From: Streptomyces cadmiisoli | GTDB taxonomy: Bacteria; Actinomycetota; Actinomycetes; Streptomycetales; Streptomycetaceae | Length of the DNA stretch: 64,000 nucleotides | Assembly (NCBI RefSeq): GCF_003261055.1 | Contig: NZ_CP030073.1 | Coordinates: 3,224,001 to 3,288,000, forward strand | Direction: 5' to 3' | Shown here: in pieces, positions 18,673-27,545 of the stretch | How the letters are laid out: the number at the start of each line of letters is the position of its first letter | Position numbering within the stretch: position 1 is the first letter of the stretch | The notes under the pieces: generated by a model | Database searches by the model: none | Told to the model about the DNA's origin: nothing | The model's input: only the letters and a program-made list of their open reading frames with translations | Translations under genes and position numbers: made by a program

Positions 18673-19454
18673 CCTTCCCAAGCTGTCCTCCACGCACGGC
18701 AGGAAACCTCACCGCAATCGCCTTCGCTCAGGCCCTGTGGGAGAAGGGAGTTCCCGGCGTTTGCGTCGTCACAGAGGCCGTGTCGTTGCAGGTGAGGGTC
18801 AGCAACTTCGGCGGAAGTGCGGCGAGTTGACCTACTTCTCGGTAACTCGCTACCGTCTCAGTAGAATTGAGGGGGCACACCCCAGCACACACTCCTCCAC
18901 CCCACCAGCGCCGATGGAAAGCCCATTGGTGGTGCAGGGTTGGAGACCGGGCCTGTTGAGCGGCTGGCCGCAAGGGCTCAAATCTCGCTCAGGCTTTCGA
19001 ACTCATGCAACGTCCGAGCAGTGCCTCTCCGTAATTTCATGACTACCTGATCGCCACGGGGGCGATCCACCGAGACCAGGTGGTTCCATGAGTGACACGG
19101 GCGTTCCGAGAACTGCGCCGACCCTTGTCCGTCTGAACTTCGCGAGGGTGGTCACGGCCACCGCCCCGGCAGCCGCTGACGATTCGAATCCCGACGTTCC
19201 GGTCATGGAGACCGCTGTGGTGAAGACGTCCTTCCCCCTTCGATGCACCGTGGAGGAACCCGCCGTCACTCACAACCAGCTCGCCCTCGGTGCCGCCGAC
19301 TAGCCCGGCACCGTATCGGTGTCCGCGCCGTCGAGTGTCATCTGGTCCGTCACCGTCGGCCGAGGTGATCCCACCTCGGAGGACGCCCCCCACAACCAGT
19401 TCGGCAGCCCGTGAGTCTCATCCCCTGACGGCCTGACGGGGAGTGGAGGCGCCG
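18673..19454. other. Spacer between the Dpd island and the downstream region
   Basis: About 780 bp. TTGACC at 18827-18832 and TACCGT at 18851-18856, 18 bp apart, form a possible plus-strand promoter; between them lies GGTAACTCG, which also occurs in the queC/dpd intergenic region. One weak small frame (19088-19303) is listed separately. Nothing else is supportable. Confidence 0.4.
19088..19303 (+). CDS. Weak small ORF of unknown function
   Basis: 71 codons, ATG preceded by AGGTGG at 4 bp. Third-position GC is about 76 percent by eye, between coding and non-coding levels. No motif is visible. It follows the possible promoter at 18827-18856 by about 230 bp. It could be a short peptide gene or chance. 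Confidence 0.22.
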   Translation: MSDTGVPRTAPTLVRLNFARVVTATAPAAADDSNPDVPVMETAVVKTSFPLRCTVEEPAVTHNQLALGAAD

Positions 19455-20237
19455 GTGGATGAGCCTGAGGCCTTGCTGCGCCGTGGGGCGGATGCCAGCA
19501 GGTCGCCGCTTGGATGGAGGGCGCCGGCCGTTCTCGGCGCCGTCGTGCTGTGGATGACCTTCGGGCCGTTTGGGTCGTTTTGGGGTTATTTTCTTGGTTG
19601 GGTGGGGGTGCTGGCGGCTGCCGCTGGGGTCTCTCGCCTGGCTCACCGGCGGGGTTGGGCCAGCCGGCGCCCCTCCCCCGGCCGCCTCCTGCGTGCCCTC
19701 CCGACGCTCCGGCCCGAATCGCCGCTGCTCGATCCTCGTTGGGCCAGAGCCCGGCTCGCCGCCGTGGGCTTTCTCGTGTGCGCCGCCATTGCGGGGGTCA
19801 TGGGATGGAGTGCCGCTCAGGAGTACCGGACACTGGCGGAGCTCCGGGATCAGGGGCACAGGACCGACGCGACCGTAGTGGGGATCACCAGTCGGTCGGA
19901 GGAAGGCCGGGCGACCGCCGTGACGGTGCGTTTCGGGACGGCGGCCGGATCCGTGCGCGCGGATGTCGACGTCTCGCTCAGTTCGGCGATCGGTTCGGAG
20001 CCGGGAGCCCGGATACCCGTGTCGTACAACCCGGCCGACCCCACCGAGGTCGTCCACGTCGACTACCTCGACGGACGCGACGCCGACGGAGTTCGGCAGG
20101 GTTCCATCGTCATCGGGTTGCTCGCGGCGGGCCTGCTGGCGGGGGCCGCTCGGGAGGCGGTTCGGGCCCAGCGGCAAACGGCTGCGGCTTCGGGTTCGGC
20201 CGGCAAGGGGCCGGGTTCCCTGCACGCCGGCGACTGA
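19455..20237 (+). CDS. DUF3592-like membrane protein
   Basis: 260 residues from GTG 19455, chosen because GGAGG stands 5 bp before it (a GTG four codons earlier has none). Two hydrophobic segments near residues 25-60, one at 100-115 and one near 220-235 flank an extracytoplasmic-type domain with the DUF3592 pattern: a strand YRTLAELRDQGHRTDATVVGI, then VTVRFGTAAG and IPVSYNPADPTEVVHVDY. Such proteins are common in streptomycetes and of unknown role. It stands alone, outside both accessory regions. Confidence 0.7.
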   Translation: MDEPEALLRRGADASRSPLGWRAPAVLGAVVLWMTFGPFGSFWGYFLGWVGVLAAAAGVSRLAHRRGWASRRPSPGRLLRALPTLRPESPLLDPRWARARLAAVGFLVCAAIAGVMGWSAAQEYRTLAELRDQGHRTDATVVGITSRSEEGRATAVTVRFGTAAGSVRADVDVSLSSAIGSEPGARIPVSYNPADPTEVVHVDYLDGRDADGVRQGSIVIGLLAAGLLAGAAREAVRAQRQTAAASGSAGKGPGSLHAGD

Positions 20238-20446
20238 CCGGGCAGACGCAACTCGTGATCACGTTTCGCCTCGGTGCGCTCGGCCACGGTTTGGCCCCCG
20301 CGCGGCCCGCCGTCCCGGAATCGGCGGGCCGACGCCTCAACAGGCGCTGTCGCGGGGTAACCGGAATGTATGCCTCCGGCGGCGAAAACGGAAGACCCCG
20401 GTCGTAGGAGGGCTCTCGCCCGGCTCCGTGGTCGCGGGTTCCGCCC

Positions 20447-21502
20447 TCACCCGCCCCCCGACCCCCAGTCCGTCCCCTCCACCTCCGCCGCCACCACATC
20501 CCCCGCCAGGCGGAAGACCAACGAGCCGAACAGGAACCCCGCTCCGATCGCGCCCAGGACGATGTGGTCGCCTCGGCGGGCCCGGCCCTCGTGGGCCAGG
20601 CGCCACAGGGCCGTCAGGGGGGAGGCCGCGGCCGTGTTGCCGAGGGTGTCGGCGGTGACGGGGACGCGTTCGGGGTCCGCGCCGGCCATCCGGCCGATCT
20701 GCCTCACCAGCTTGGCGTTCGCCTGGTGGACGGCGAATCCGCTGACCTCGTCCACGGTGACGCCGGCCGTCGAGAGCGCCTCGCCGAGGGACTTCGGGAC
20801 GCGGGTCATCGCCTCGCGGAGCACCACGTTGCCGTCCATGAAGATGTACGGCGACCGGGGTGTGTCCGTCGTCGACGTGGGGACCTCCTGGTGCAGGCGC
20901 CAGTGGTTCGGCAGGCGTACGGCGTCCGAGAAGACGTTGCCCAGGTCGTAGCTGAGCAGCCCGTCGGGGCCGTCCGACTTGCGCAGGACCACCGCGCCCG
21001 CCGCGTCGCCGAAGAAGATCCTGGTGACGCGGTCGTCGGGGTCGGTGATCCCGGAGCCGCGCTCGGCGCAGACGACCAGGGCGGTCTCCAGGCCCGGCTC
21101 CTGGAGGAGGCAGGCGGCGGTGTAGATGCCGTAGGCGGCGGAGGCGCAGGCGTGCTGGGTGAGGTCGATGATCCGCGGGGTCTCGATGCCCAGGCGCTCG
21201 GCCAGGCTCACTCCCAGCGAGGGCATGATCCAGTCCGGGGTGGTGCAGGCGACGAGCAGGACGTCGACCTCGCGGGGCCGGACGCCGTCCGCCGCGAGGG
21301 CCTTCTCGGCGGCCTCGGCGGCGAGGTCCAGCACGCTTTCGTGCGGCTCGAGGAAACGGCGTTCGCGGATCCCCGTCTTCTTCTCTATCCACTCCGGCGT
21401 GGTGTCCAGCGTCTCGCAGAGCTCGGCGTTGGTGACCACCCTGTCGGGCAGTGCCAGGGCGACGCTGCTGGGGCTGACGGGTGCGAGTTCCCACCTGGGC
21501 AT
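20447..21502 (-). CDS. FabH-like ketosynthase III, copy 1
   Basis: 351 residues, ATG 21502 with GGAGGAGG 6 bp upstream. The KSIII catalytic set is complete: C119 in LTQHACASAAYG, His in FAVHQAN and Asn in LGNTAAASPL. No ACP, KS-beta or PKS gene is in the window, so a fatty-acid or polyketide priming role is unlikely. In the benzoxazole pathways (A33853, nataxazole) a KSIII-like enzyme joins CoA-activated 3-hydroxyanthranilate units, and an AMP ligase and amidohydrolase of the same kind occur in this cluster, so an ester/amide-forming acyltransferase role is the favoured inference. Last gene of a minus-strand run with two NATs, the amidohydrolase and a SnoaL-like protein; 43 bp separate it from the first NAT. 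Confidence 0.82.
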   Translation of the reverse strand: MPRWELAPVSPSSVALALPDRVVTNAELCETLDTTPEWIEKKTGIRERRFLEPHESVLDLAAEAAEKALAADGVRPREVDVLLVACTTPDWIMPSLGVSLAERLGIETPRIIDLTQHACASAAYGIYTAACLLQEPGLETALVVCAERGSGITDPDDRVTRIFFGDAAGAVVLRKSDGPDGLLSYDLGNVFSDAVRLPNHWRLHQEVPTSTTDTPRSPYIFMDGNVVLREAMTRVPKSLGEALSTAGVTVDEVSGFAVHQANAKLVRQIGRMAGADPERVPVTADTLGNTAAASPLTALWRLAHEGRARRGDHIVLGAIGAGFLFGSLVFRLAGDVVAAEVEGTDWGSGGG

Positions 21503-21545
21503 GACGGCCTCCTCCTCGGTTCGGGGCTCGGGGGTGGGGCGGCGC

Positions 21546-22358
21546 TCAGTTCTCCTCGAACGCCATGCGTACCGAGTCCCGGAGATAGATGCTCGGGGCG
21601 GGCCGTTTCTCCAGCGTGATCCCGAACCACTTCTCGTACGCCGCCAGCACCGCGGCGTCGCCGGCGAGTTTCTCGGTCGTCCGGTCGCCTCCCCTGGTGA
21701 CGGTCAGCACGTCGTCCTTGAGGACGACCCAGCCGTCGTCCAGGGGCAGCGAGCAGAACATGTTCTGCAGGAGCATCGAGTCGGGGCTGGTCCGGTACCA
21801 GTAGATGACCTGGTCGAAGTCGGACAGGGCGGTCGGATCGTCGTGGACGCGGTACTGCGGTTTCCCGTCGCGCAGGATGTCGTGGGCGCGGTCGTCCACC
21901 TTCCGGACCGAGAAGACGCCGTGCGGGTCGTCCTGCGCCTCGGGCGAGTCGAGCAGGATCGGATAGCGGCTGCCCTTGCCGAACCCGACGTCGACGAGCC
22001 AGCGCGCGCCGTCGATCTCCGCCATGACCAGCAGGTGGTTGTACGGGTCGCGCAGCCGGCCGTCGATCCACACGCGCCCGTGGCGGACGTGCACGGTGAA
22101 GCCGAGGGCCTGGAGCAGGAAGTAGAAGGAGGAGTTGGTCTCGCCGCAGGCGCCGCCCCGGCGCTGGTGCACGATCTTGTCGACGATCCGCTCGTCCTTG
22201 TAGTGGATCTCCCTGCCGAGGTGGTAGTCGAGGCTTTCGAAAGGCACCGACATCACGTGCCGCTCGTGCAGATGCCGCAGTGCGGCGAGGTCGGGCCGGT
22301 CCGGGCGGTCCGCCGAGATGCGCTTCAGATAGGCGGCCGTCGTCGCTTCGTCCAGCAT
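21546..22358 (-). CDS. Arylamine N-acetyltransferase-type amide synthase, copy 1
   Basis: 270 residues with the NAT triad C71, H108, D123 in the motifs RRGGACGE, NHLL and DVGFG. NAT enzymes transfer acyl groups from CoA to arylamines; in clusters, relatives such as RifF close amide bonds on aminophenol-type starters. With anthranilate-like aromatic amines predicted here, an acyl transfer to the ring amine is the likely job. Adjacent to a second NAT (28 bp). Confidence 0.85.
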   Translation of the reverse strand: MLDEATTAAYLKRISADRPDRPDLAALRHLHERHVMSVPFESLDYHLGREIHYKDERIVDKIVHQRRGGACGETNSSFYFLLQALGFTVHVRHGRVWIDGRLRDPYNHLLVMAEIDGARWLVDVGFGKGSRYPILLDSPEAQDDPHGVFSVRKVDDRAHDILRDGKPQYRVHDDPTALSDFDQVIYWYRTSPDSMLLQNMFCSLPLDDGWVVLKDDVLTVTRGGDRTTEKLAGDAAVLAAYEKWFGITLEKRPAPSIYLRDSVRMAFEEN

Positions 22359-22386
22359 GCCGTTTCCCCTGGTGGTGTGGGTCGGA

Positions 22387-23196
22387 TCAGGTGTCGAACG
22401 AGAAACGGAGCGAGTTGTTCAGGTGCGGGCTCGGTACCGGACGCTCCTCCAGCCTGATCCCGAACCACTTGTCGTACGCCGCCAGGACCGCGGCGTCGTC
22501 GGCGAGCTTCTCGGTGCGCCGCTCGTCCCCGGTGGTGACGGTCAGCACGTCGTCGCGCAGGCTGACCCAGCCGTTCTCCAGGGGCAGCGAGCAGACCAGG
22601 TTCTGGAGGAACGGGGAGTCGGGGCTGGTGCGGTACCACCACATCGTCTGCCGGAAGTCGATCAGTTCGACGGGTTCCTCGTGGAGGACGTACTGCGGTG
22701 TCCCGTTGCGCAGCACTTCGACGGACCGCCGGTCCAGGCGCCGGACGTGGAACTCGCCGTGCGGGTCGGGCTGGGCGTCCTCGGTGCCGAGGCGCAGCGG
22801 CTGCCGGCTGCTCTTGCCGAACCCGATGTCGGCGATCCACCGCTGCCCGTCGACGGCCACCGTCATCAGGATGTGGTGGTACGGCGGTGTCGTGACGCCG
22901 TCCCCGATGTGCACCCGGCCCTGGTGCAGGGTCACGTCGTAGCCCAGTGACCGGAGCAGGAACCAGAACGCGGTGTTGATCTCACCGCACAGTCCGCCGC
23001 GGTGCTCGTGGACGACCTTGTCCACAGCCCGTTCGTCCATGCAGATCTCGGCGCCGCGGTGGTAGTCGAGGTTGTCGAAGGGCACCGACAGCACATGCCG
23101 TTCGTGCAGGTGACGCAGGGTCTCGGCGTCCAGGCGCCTGGGGTGCCGCGCCGAGATGCGGTCCAGGTAGGCGGCGACGGTCTTCTTGTCCAGCAC
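22387..23196 (-). CDS. Arylamine N-acetyltransferase-type amide synthase, copy 2
   Basis: 269 residues, GTG start. Triad C70 (HRGGLCGE), H108 (YHHI) and D123 (DIGFG) intact. About half the residues are shared with copy 1 by eye (for example HLHERHV.SVPF and the C-terminal AAVLAAYDKWFGI.LE.RP), so the two are tandem duplicates that have diverged, presumably for two different acyl donors or amines. Only 6 bp separate it from the amidohydrolase gene. Confidence 0.85.
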   Translation of the reverse strand: MLDKKTVAAYLDRISARHPRRLDAETLRHLHERHVLSVPFDNLDYHRGAEICMDERAVDKVVHEHRGGLCGEINTAFWFLLRSLGYDVTLHQGRVHIGDGVTTPPYHHILMTVAVDGQRWIADIGFGKSSRQPLRLGTEDAQPDPHGEFHVRRLDRRSVEVLRNGTPQYVLHEEPVELIDFRQTMWWYRTSPDSPFLQNLVCSLPLENGWVSLRDDVLTVTTGDERRTEKLADDAAVLAAYDKWFGIRLEERPVPSPHLNNSLRFSFDT

Positions 23197-23202
23197 GGCG
23201 TC

Positions 23203-24201
23203 TCACACGTCCTTTCCGGTGAAGCGCGGGAAGAGTGCCTCGGCGTTGCCGTGGTCGAGCCGCGCCCGGTCCTCGGCGCCGAACCCGCCGTACCGCACCA
23301 CCTGGTGACCGGTGTCGAGGGTGTACGACTCCGGCATGAGCGGGAAGTCCGAGCCGACCAGGATCCGGGTGGCCGGCGCGAAGGACCGCAGGGCGGCGAG
23401 CGCGTGCGGGTCGCCGGTCATGGCGATGTCGACGTAGAGCCGCCGCAGCGATCCGACGGGGTCGGCGGGGAGCCGCTCGGCCAGGGGCGGGCTGATCAGT
23501 CCGCCGCAGGCGAGCCGGCCGGCGTAGAAGGGGACGCCGCCCCCGCCGTGCGGCAGGATCACCGGCAGTTCGGGGAACCTCTCCAGCGTCTGGTTGTAGA
23601 GGAGTTGGCTGGCCACCCGGACCGTCTCGAAGGGGAACTCGTAGAGCGAGGCGGGCAGGCCGAGGCCGGGCTGGTCGGTGGCCGGGGGGAGGGTCGGGTG
23701 CACGAACAGCGGGCTGCGCCGGCGGGCCGCGGCGGCGAAGAGCGGGTCCATCGCCCGGTCCCCCACGTACAGCCCGGCGTAGTTGCTGACGAGCCCCACG
23801 CCGTCCAGGCCGAGAGTGTCGGCCGCGTACTCGAATTCCTGGAGTACGAGGTCCATATGGGGAAAGGGCAGGGTGGCGAAGGCGCCGAAGCGGCCGGGGT
23901 GCGCGGCGGCCAGTTCGGCGAGGTATTCGTTCACCCGGCGGGCGAATTCCGCGGCCGGCTTCGCCTCCAGGGTGGCCGGCACACCCGGCCACACGCTCAC
24001 CACCGCGCCGCGAATGCCATGGCGGTCCATCATGTCGAGGCTTTTGCGCGCGTTCCAGGTCGGCCTTTCGATCCCGGGCAGAATGGTCGCTACGCCCAGG
24101 TTCTCCAGTTCACCGAGATAGAAGTCCGGCAGGATGTGGTGATGTACGTCGATGGCCCGCGACCACGGCTTCGACGCGGGCGCCGCTGTGCTTTCCGGCA
24201 T
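23203..24201 (-). CDS. Amidohydrolase family 2 (ACMSD-like) enzyme
   Basis: 332 residues. Metal-binding HxH in IDVHHHILP near the N-terminus, a later His in LPHGGGGVPF and an Asp in ILVGSDFPLMPES are the amidohydrolase-2 ligands. Relatives decarboxylate ACMS or salicylate-type acids; in nataxazole and A33853 biosynthesis an amidohydrolase of this superfamily (NatAM, BomN) closes the benzoxazole ring by dehydrating an ester/amide of 3-hydroxyanthranilate. The presence of KSIII, AMP ligase and 3-hydroxyanthranilate-type genes makes the ring-forming role plausible, with decarboxylation the alternative. Confidence 0.83.
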   Translation of the reverse strand: MPESTAAPASKPWSRAIDVHHHILPDFYLGELENLGVATILPGIERPTWNARKSLDMMDRHGIRGAVVSVWPGVPATLEAKPAAEFARRVNEYLAELAAAHPGRFGAFATLPFPHMDLVLQEFEYAADTLGLDGVGLVSNYAGLYVGDRAMDPLFAAAARRRSPLFVHPTLPPATDQPGLGLPASLYEFPFETVRVASQLLYNQTLERFPELPVILPHGGGGVPFYAGRLACGGLISPPLAERLPADPVGSLRRLYVDIAMTGDPHALAALRSFAPATRILVGSDFPLMPESYTLDTGHQVVRYGGFGAEDRARLDHGNAEALFPRFTGKDV

Positions 24202-24219
24202 GGGTCGCCGTCCCGGTGC

Positions 24220-24636
24220 TCAGGCCCGGCTCGTGCCGGGCGGATTGCTGATCAGGCAGCGCCAGACGCCGTCGGAGCCGCGCCGCAGGATGTCCGCGGC
24301 GGTGCCTTCCAGACGCAGGTGCTTGCCGTCCGGACCGGTTCCCTCGTGCACGTAGTCGCAGATCATGAGGGCCGTGTCGCCGGCCGTGTAGATGTGGCGG
24401 ACCGACAGCTTGACGGGCAGGCGCTCGGGCAGTGTCTCCGCCGCCGCCTTCCACATCTGCTCACCGCTCTGGGCATGGCCGGGTGAGAGCACACGGACGG
24501 CCTGCGGGTCGAAGAGCTGCCGGATGCCTTCGATGCTGCCCGAGTTGAATGCCTGCTCGAAGGCGGCGGGAAGCTCCGCGGGATCGGTCGGAAGGGCGAT
24601 CTGCTCGCCTGTGGGATTCACCATGGGGAACAGCAC
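24220..24636 (-). CDS. SnoaL/NTF2-like protein
   Basis: 138 residues from GTG 24636 (ATG at 24624 is an equally possible start; neither has a clear ribosome site). Small alpha+beta NTF2-like fold: helix FEQAFNSGSIEGIRQLFDP, then strands ending WRCLISNP, as in DUF4440/SnoaL-like proteins. Such proteins act as cyclases, isomerases or hydroxylases in antibiotic pathways, but no catalytic residues can be assigned. First gene of the 20.4-24.6 kb minus-strand operon; divergent from the WrbA-like gene with 200 bp between. Confidence 0.65.
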   Translation of the reverse strand: MLFPMVNPTGEQIALPTDPAELPAAFEQAFNSGSIEGIRQLFDPQAVRVLSPGHAQSGEQMWKAAAETLPERLPVKLSVRHIYTAGDTALMICDYVHEGTGPDGKHLRLEGTAADILRRGSDGVWRCLISNPPGTSRA

Positions 24637-24836
24637 AGGGCACCGCCGCGGTGGCGCTCAACCGGGGTCCGGCCAGTTTGTCAGGTCGCGGACGGCGGGG
24701 AATCCGGCGGGAATTCGGTGACCTGACGAACTGTGCGGGGCGCTCCTGGGCAGCTCCTTCGCGTGGCGGTGAGGATGTCGCTTCGTGTCCCGGGGACGAC
24801 GTTTTCCCGGCAACGACGAATGGCGAGGAGTGTTCC

Positions 24837-25517
24837 ATGGTCAAAGTGGCCATCATCTTCCATTCCCGGAGCGGAAACATCTTCCGGCTGGCGTCGGCGG
24901 CGGCCGCGGCGGCGGAGAAGGCGGGCGCGGAGCCGAAGCTGCTGAAGGTTCCCGAGCTGCCCGACCCGATGGTGCTGGACAAGGAGGCCTACGCCGAACT
25001 GGGCGAGGCCACCCGCGACATCCCGGTCGCGACGCTGGAGGACCTCGTCGAGGCGGACGCGATCATGATCGGCACGCCGGTCCACTTCGGTCTGCCGGCG
25101 CCGCAGCTCCTGCACTTCTTCGACCGGTCCGGGCCGGTCGCGATCCCGGGAAAGCTGGCGAACAAGGTCGCGACGGTGTTCGCCTCCGGCTCGGCCGCGC
25201 ACGCCGGGCAGCAGGCGACGATCATGGCCGTGCACAACGTGCTGTGCCACTGGGGCTGCCTGATCGTGCCGAACGGTTCGAGCGTGGAGGTCCTGGCGTC
25301 CGAGCACAACGGTTCGCCGTACGGCACGTGCAGCATCTCCCGGCACGCGCCCGACAATGTGCACGAGGACAACCTGCGGGCGATCGAGTACCAGACCCTG
25401 CGCCTGGTGGAGGTCGCCACCGCCTACGGGATCGGGCTCGGGCAGACCGAATCCGCCATCGAGTACGTCGACATGGGCTTCCTGATGAAGAAGTTCCCCC
25501 GTCTGTCCGTGGACTGA
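24837..25517 (+). CDS. WrbA-like NAD(P)H:quinone oxidoreductase (flavodoxin fold)
   Basis: 226 residues, ATG with GAGGAG 6 bp upstream. FMN-binding loop SRSGNIFRLA near residues 9-18, then GTPVHFG and FASGSAAHAGQQ, the flavodoxin-like/WrbA pattern. Such enzymes do two-electron reduction of quinones. In an aminophenol pathway it could keep o-quinone or quinone-imine intermediates reduced, or protect the producer. Divergent from the SnoaL-like gene. Confidence 0.85.
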   Translation: MVKVAIIFHSRSGNIFRLASAAAAAAEKAGAEPKLLKVPELPDPMVLDKEAYAELGEATRDIPVATLEDLVEADAIMIGTPVHFGLPAPQLLHFFDRSGPVAIPGKLANKVATVFASGSAAHAGQQATIMAVHNVLCHWGCLIVPNGSSVEVLASEHNGSPYGTCSISRHAPDNVHEDNLRAIEYQTLRLVEVATAYGIGLGQTESAIEYVDMGFLMKKFPRLSVD

Positions 25518-25679
25518 GCGGCACGGCAACTCCCGCACCCGCGGCGCCCCACCGGGCCCGCGGGTGCGTCGCGTGCGGCGGATGTGTCCCGTACCCGGCG
25601 CCTCCCGTGACCGGAGTCGCGTCGTGCGCCCGCGGGTGCGCAACCCCGGCTCTCAACCAGCGTTCCGCGCAATGGTACG

Positions 25680-25724
25680 TTGTTCTAGAGGCAGATCAGC
25701 GTACGAATGCCCGATCGATGTCCG
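25680..25724 (+). promoter_or_regulatory. Promoter with candidate TetR operator, copy 1
   Basis: -35 TTGTTC at 25680-25685, 16-bp spacer, -10 TACGAA at 25702-25707. A 25-bp segment 25700-25724 with core TGCCCGATCGA matches 28673-28697 at 20 of 25 positions. The GTG start follows at 25753. Both copies precede NmrA-like genes, and the TetR gene lies divergently beside the second one. Confidence 0.5.
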
Positions 25725-25752
25725 GCAGGAAGTCGGCTTGCAGGAGGAACTC

Positions 25753-26457
25753 GTGAAACTGGTCATGTTCGGCGCGAACGGCCCGACCGGACGGCTGGCC
25801 ACCGAGCAGGCGCTCGCCGAGGGCCATTCCGTCACCGCCGTGACCCGCCGGCCCGACGCGTTCCCGCTGAGCGGCGCCGGGCTGACCGTGGTCGGGGCGG
25901 ACATCCTGGACCCCGACGCGGTGGACCGTGCGGTGGCCGGTCACGACGCGGTCCTGTCGACCGTCGGTGTGCCGTACACCAAGGAGCCGGTGACGGTGTA
26001 CTCGGCGGGCACCGCGAACGTCGTCAAGGCGATGCAGACGCACGGCATCCGCCGCCTGGTCTGCGTCAGTTCGATCGGGGTGAACTACGAGGACGCCCCG
26101 GGCGAGGCCTTCATCTTCCGGAAGGTGATCGTGCCGGTGCTGCTCAAGATGGGCCGCCCTCTCTACGAGGACGCGGCGCGGATGGAGGACGTGGTGCGCG
26201 GCAGCGGACTGGACTGGACGATCATCCGCCCGGCCGGTCTCTTCGACGCGACCACCACGACCGACTACATCGTCAGCGAGCCCCGCCACCCGGGCTGGTT
26301 CACCTCGCGCAAGGACCTGGCGGACGCGCTGGTGCGCGAGGGCGTCGACGACCGCAATCCCGGTTCCGTCGTCGAGGTCATCACCACCCAGGGCGTGCCC
26401 AGCTACTTCCAGGTGTTCATGAAGGAAGCGCTGCACATCGGCGGCAGCAAGAAGTAG
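25753..26457 (+). CDS. NmrA-like NAD(P)-binding protein, copy 1
   Basis: 234 residues from GTG 25753 with GGAGGA 6 bp upstream. N-terminal dinucleotide motif GANGPTGR, an extended SDR (NmrA/YwnB) family without a clear YxxxK triad; the segment SSIGVNYEDAPG is where that triad would be. It may be an atypical reductase/isomerase or a redox sensor. A second member at 28777-29448 is paralogous and has a similar promoter, so both belong to one regulon, most simply that of the neighbouring TetR. Confidence 0.8.
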   Translation: MKLVMFGANGPTGRLATEQALAEGHSVTAVTRRPDAFPLSGAGLTVVGADILDPDAVDRAVAGHDAVLSTVGVPYTKEPVTVYSAGTANVVKAMQTHGIRRLVCVSSIGVNYEDAPGEAFIFRKVIVPVLLKMGRPLYEDAARMEDVVRGSGLDWTIIRPAGLFDATTTTDYIVSEPRHPGWFTSRKDLADALVREGVDDRNPGSVVEVITTQGVPSYFQVFMKEALHIGGSKK

Positions 26458-26474
26458 CCGCGGACCGCGCGGCA

Positions 26475-26510
26475 GCGGCCCGGACCCGTCGGCGGACGGG
26501 TCCGGGCCGC
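26475..26510. terminator. Bidirectional terminator between convergent genes
   Basis: Perfect 16-bp inverted repeat starting GCGGCCCGGACCCGTC at 26475-26490 and closing at 26495-26510 around a 4-base GGCG loop. It lies between the ends of the NmrA-like gene and the KSIII gene. Confidence 0.88.
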
Positions 26511-26540
26511 CGCCGTGTCGGGCGGGCCGGCCGGTGGCGG

Positions 26541-27545
26541 TCAGCCGGCCCGCAGCAGGGTCAGCCCCATGGACATGCCGCCGCCGAACGCCGCCAGCAG
26601 CACCAGGTCACCGTCGGCCACCGTGCCCGAACGGGCCAGCTGGTCCAGGGTGATGGGGACGGAGGCCGCGCCGGTGTTGCCGTAGCGCGTCACCGTGGTG
26701 GCCATCCGTTCCGAGGGGATGCCCAGGCGCCGGGACATGGTCTCCAGGAGCCGTCCGTTCGCCTGGTGCGGGACGAAGTGCACCGTCCGGTCGCGCCGCA
26801 CCCCGTTGTCCGCGAGGAACTGCTCGATGCCGGGGACGACCCGGGTCTCCACGAACTCGGTCACGCCCCGGCCGTCCATGGCGAAGTACTGCCTGCCCTC
26901 GCGCAGCGTCTCCTGGGTCGCGGGCATCCGGCTGCCTCCGCCGGGTACGCCGATGAGGTCGCGGGCGGTGCCGAAGCTGGCCAGCCGGGTGGAGAGCAGC
27001 CGCTGCCGGCCGCCCGGGCCGAGCACGACGGCCCCGGCGCCGTCCCCGAACAGCACCGTCGTGCGGCGGTCGGTGGGCGAGAGGATGCGCGAGTACACGT
27101 CGGCGCCGATGACCAGGGCGTACTCGGCCGAGGTGCCGGCGAGCATCCGGTCGGCGATGGACAGCGCGAAGGCGAAGCCGCTGCACACCGAGTTCACGTC
27201 GAAGGCGGCGGTGCCGTGGCCGGCGCCCAGTTCGTCGGCGACGACACAGGCCGTCGCGGGCTGCGGGGAGTCCGGGGTGGAGGTCGCCACGACGATGAGG
27301 CCGAGGTCGGCGGCGCCGATGCCGGCCTGTTCGAGTGCGGCCCGGGCGGCGGCCACGGCGAGGTCCGAGGTGGCCTCCTCGGGCTTGGCCCAACGCCGTT
27401 CACGGATCGCCGTCTTGCGCAGGATGGCCTCCTCGGAGACCCCGACCAGGCTGCTCATGTCCTTGTTGTCGATGACGCGACTGGGTACGTAGGCCCCCGT
27501 ACCGAGCACGCCCCGTGCACCCTGGGCGGCACCGCATGTGATCAT
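26541..27545 (-). CDS. FabH-like ketosynthase III, copy 2
   Basis: 334 residues from ATG 27545 (GGAG 7 bp upstream; the ATG 12 codons earlier has none). All three catalytic residues are present: C121 in DVNSVCSGFAF, His in VPHQANGR and Asn in RYGNTGAAS, close to canonical FabH. It is more FabH-like than the copy at 20447-21502, and a monocistronic unit. As no ACP gene is present it may use CoA substrates, either as a second acyl-transfer enzyme of the aromatic assembly or to make a short acyl chain. Confidence 0.85.
   Translation of the reverse strand: MITCGAAQGARGVLGTGAYVPSRVIDNKDMSSLVGVSEEAILRKTAIRERRWAKPEEATSDLAVAAARAALEQAGIGAADLGLIVVATSTPDSPQPATACVVADELGAGHGTAAFDVNSVCSGFAFALSIADRMLAGTSAEYALVIGADVYSRILSPTDRRTTVLFGDGAGAVVLGPGGRQRLLSTRLASFGTARDLIGVPGGGSRMPATQETLREGRQYFAMDGRGVTEFVETRVVPGIEQFLADNGVRRDRTVHFVPHQANGRLLETMSRRLGIPSERMATTVTRYGNTGAASVPITLDQLARSGTVADGDLVLLAAFGGGMSMGLTLLRAG

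Noticed and set aside
20447..27545. Fatty-acid or type II polyketide synthesis from the KSIII genes
   Set aside because: No ACP, KS-alpha/beta or malonyltransferase gene is present in the window, so the KSIII proteins are better explained as acyl transferases on CoA substrates.
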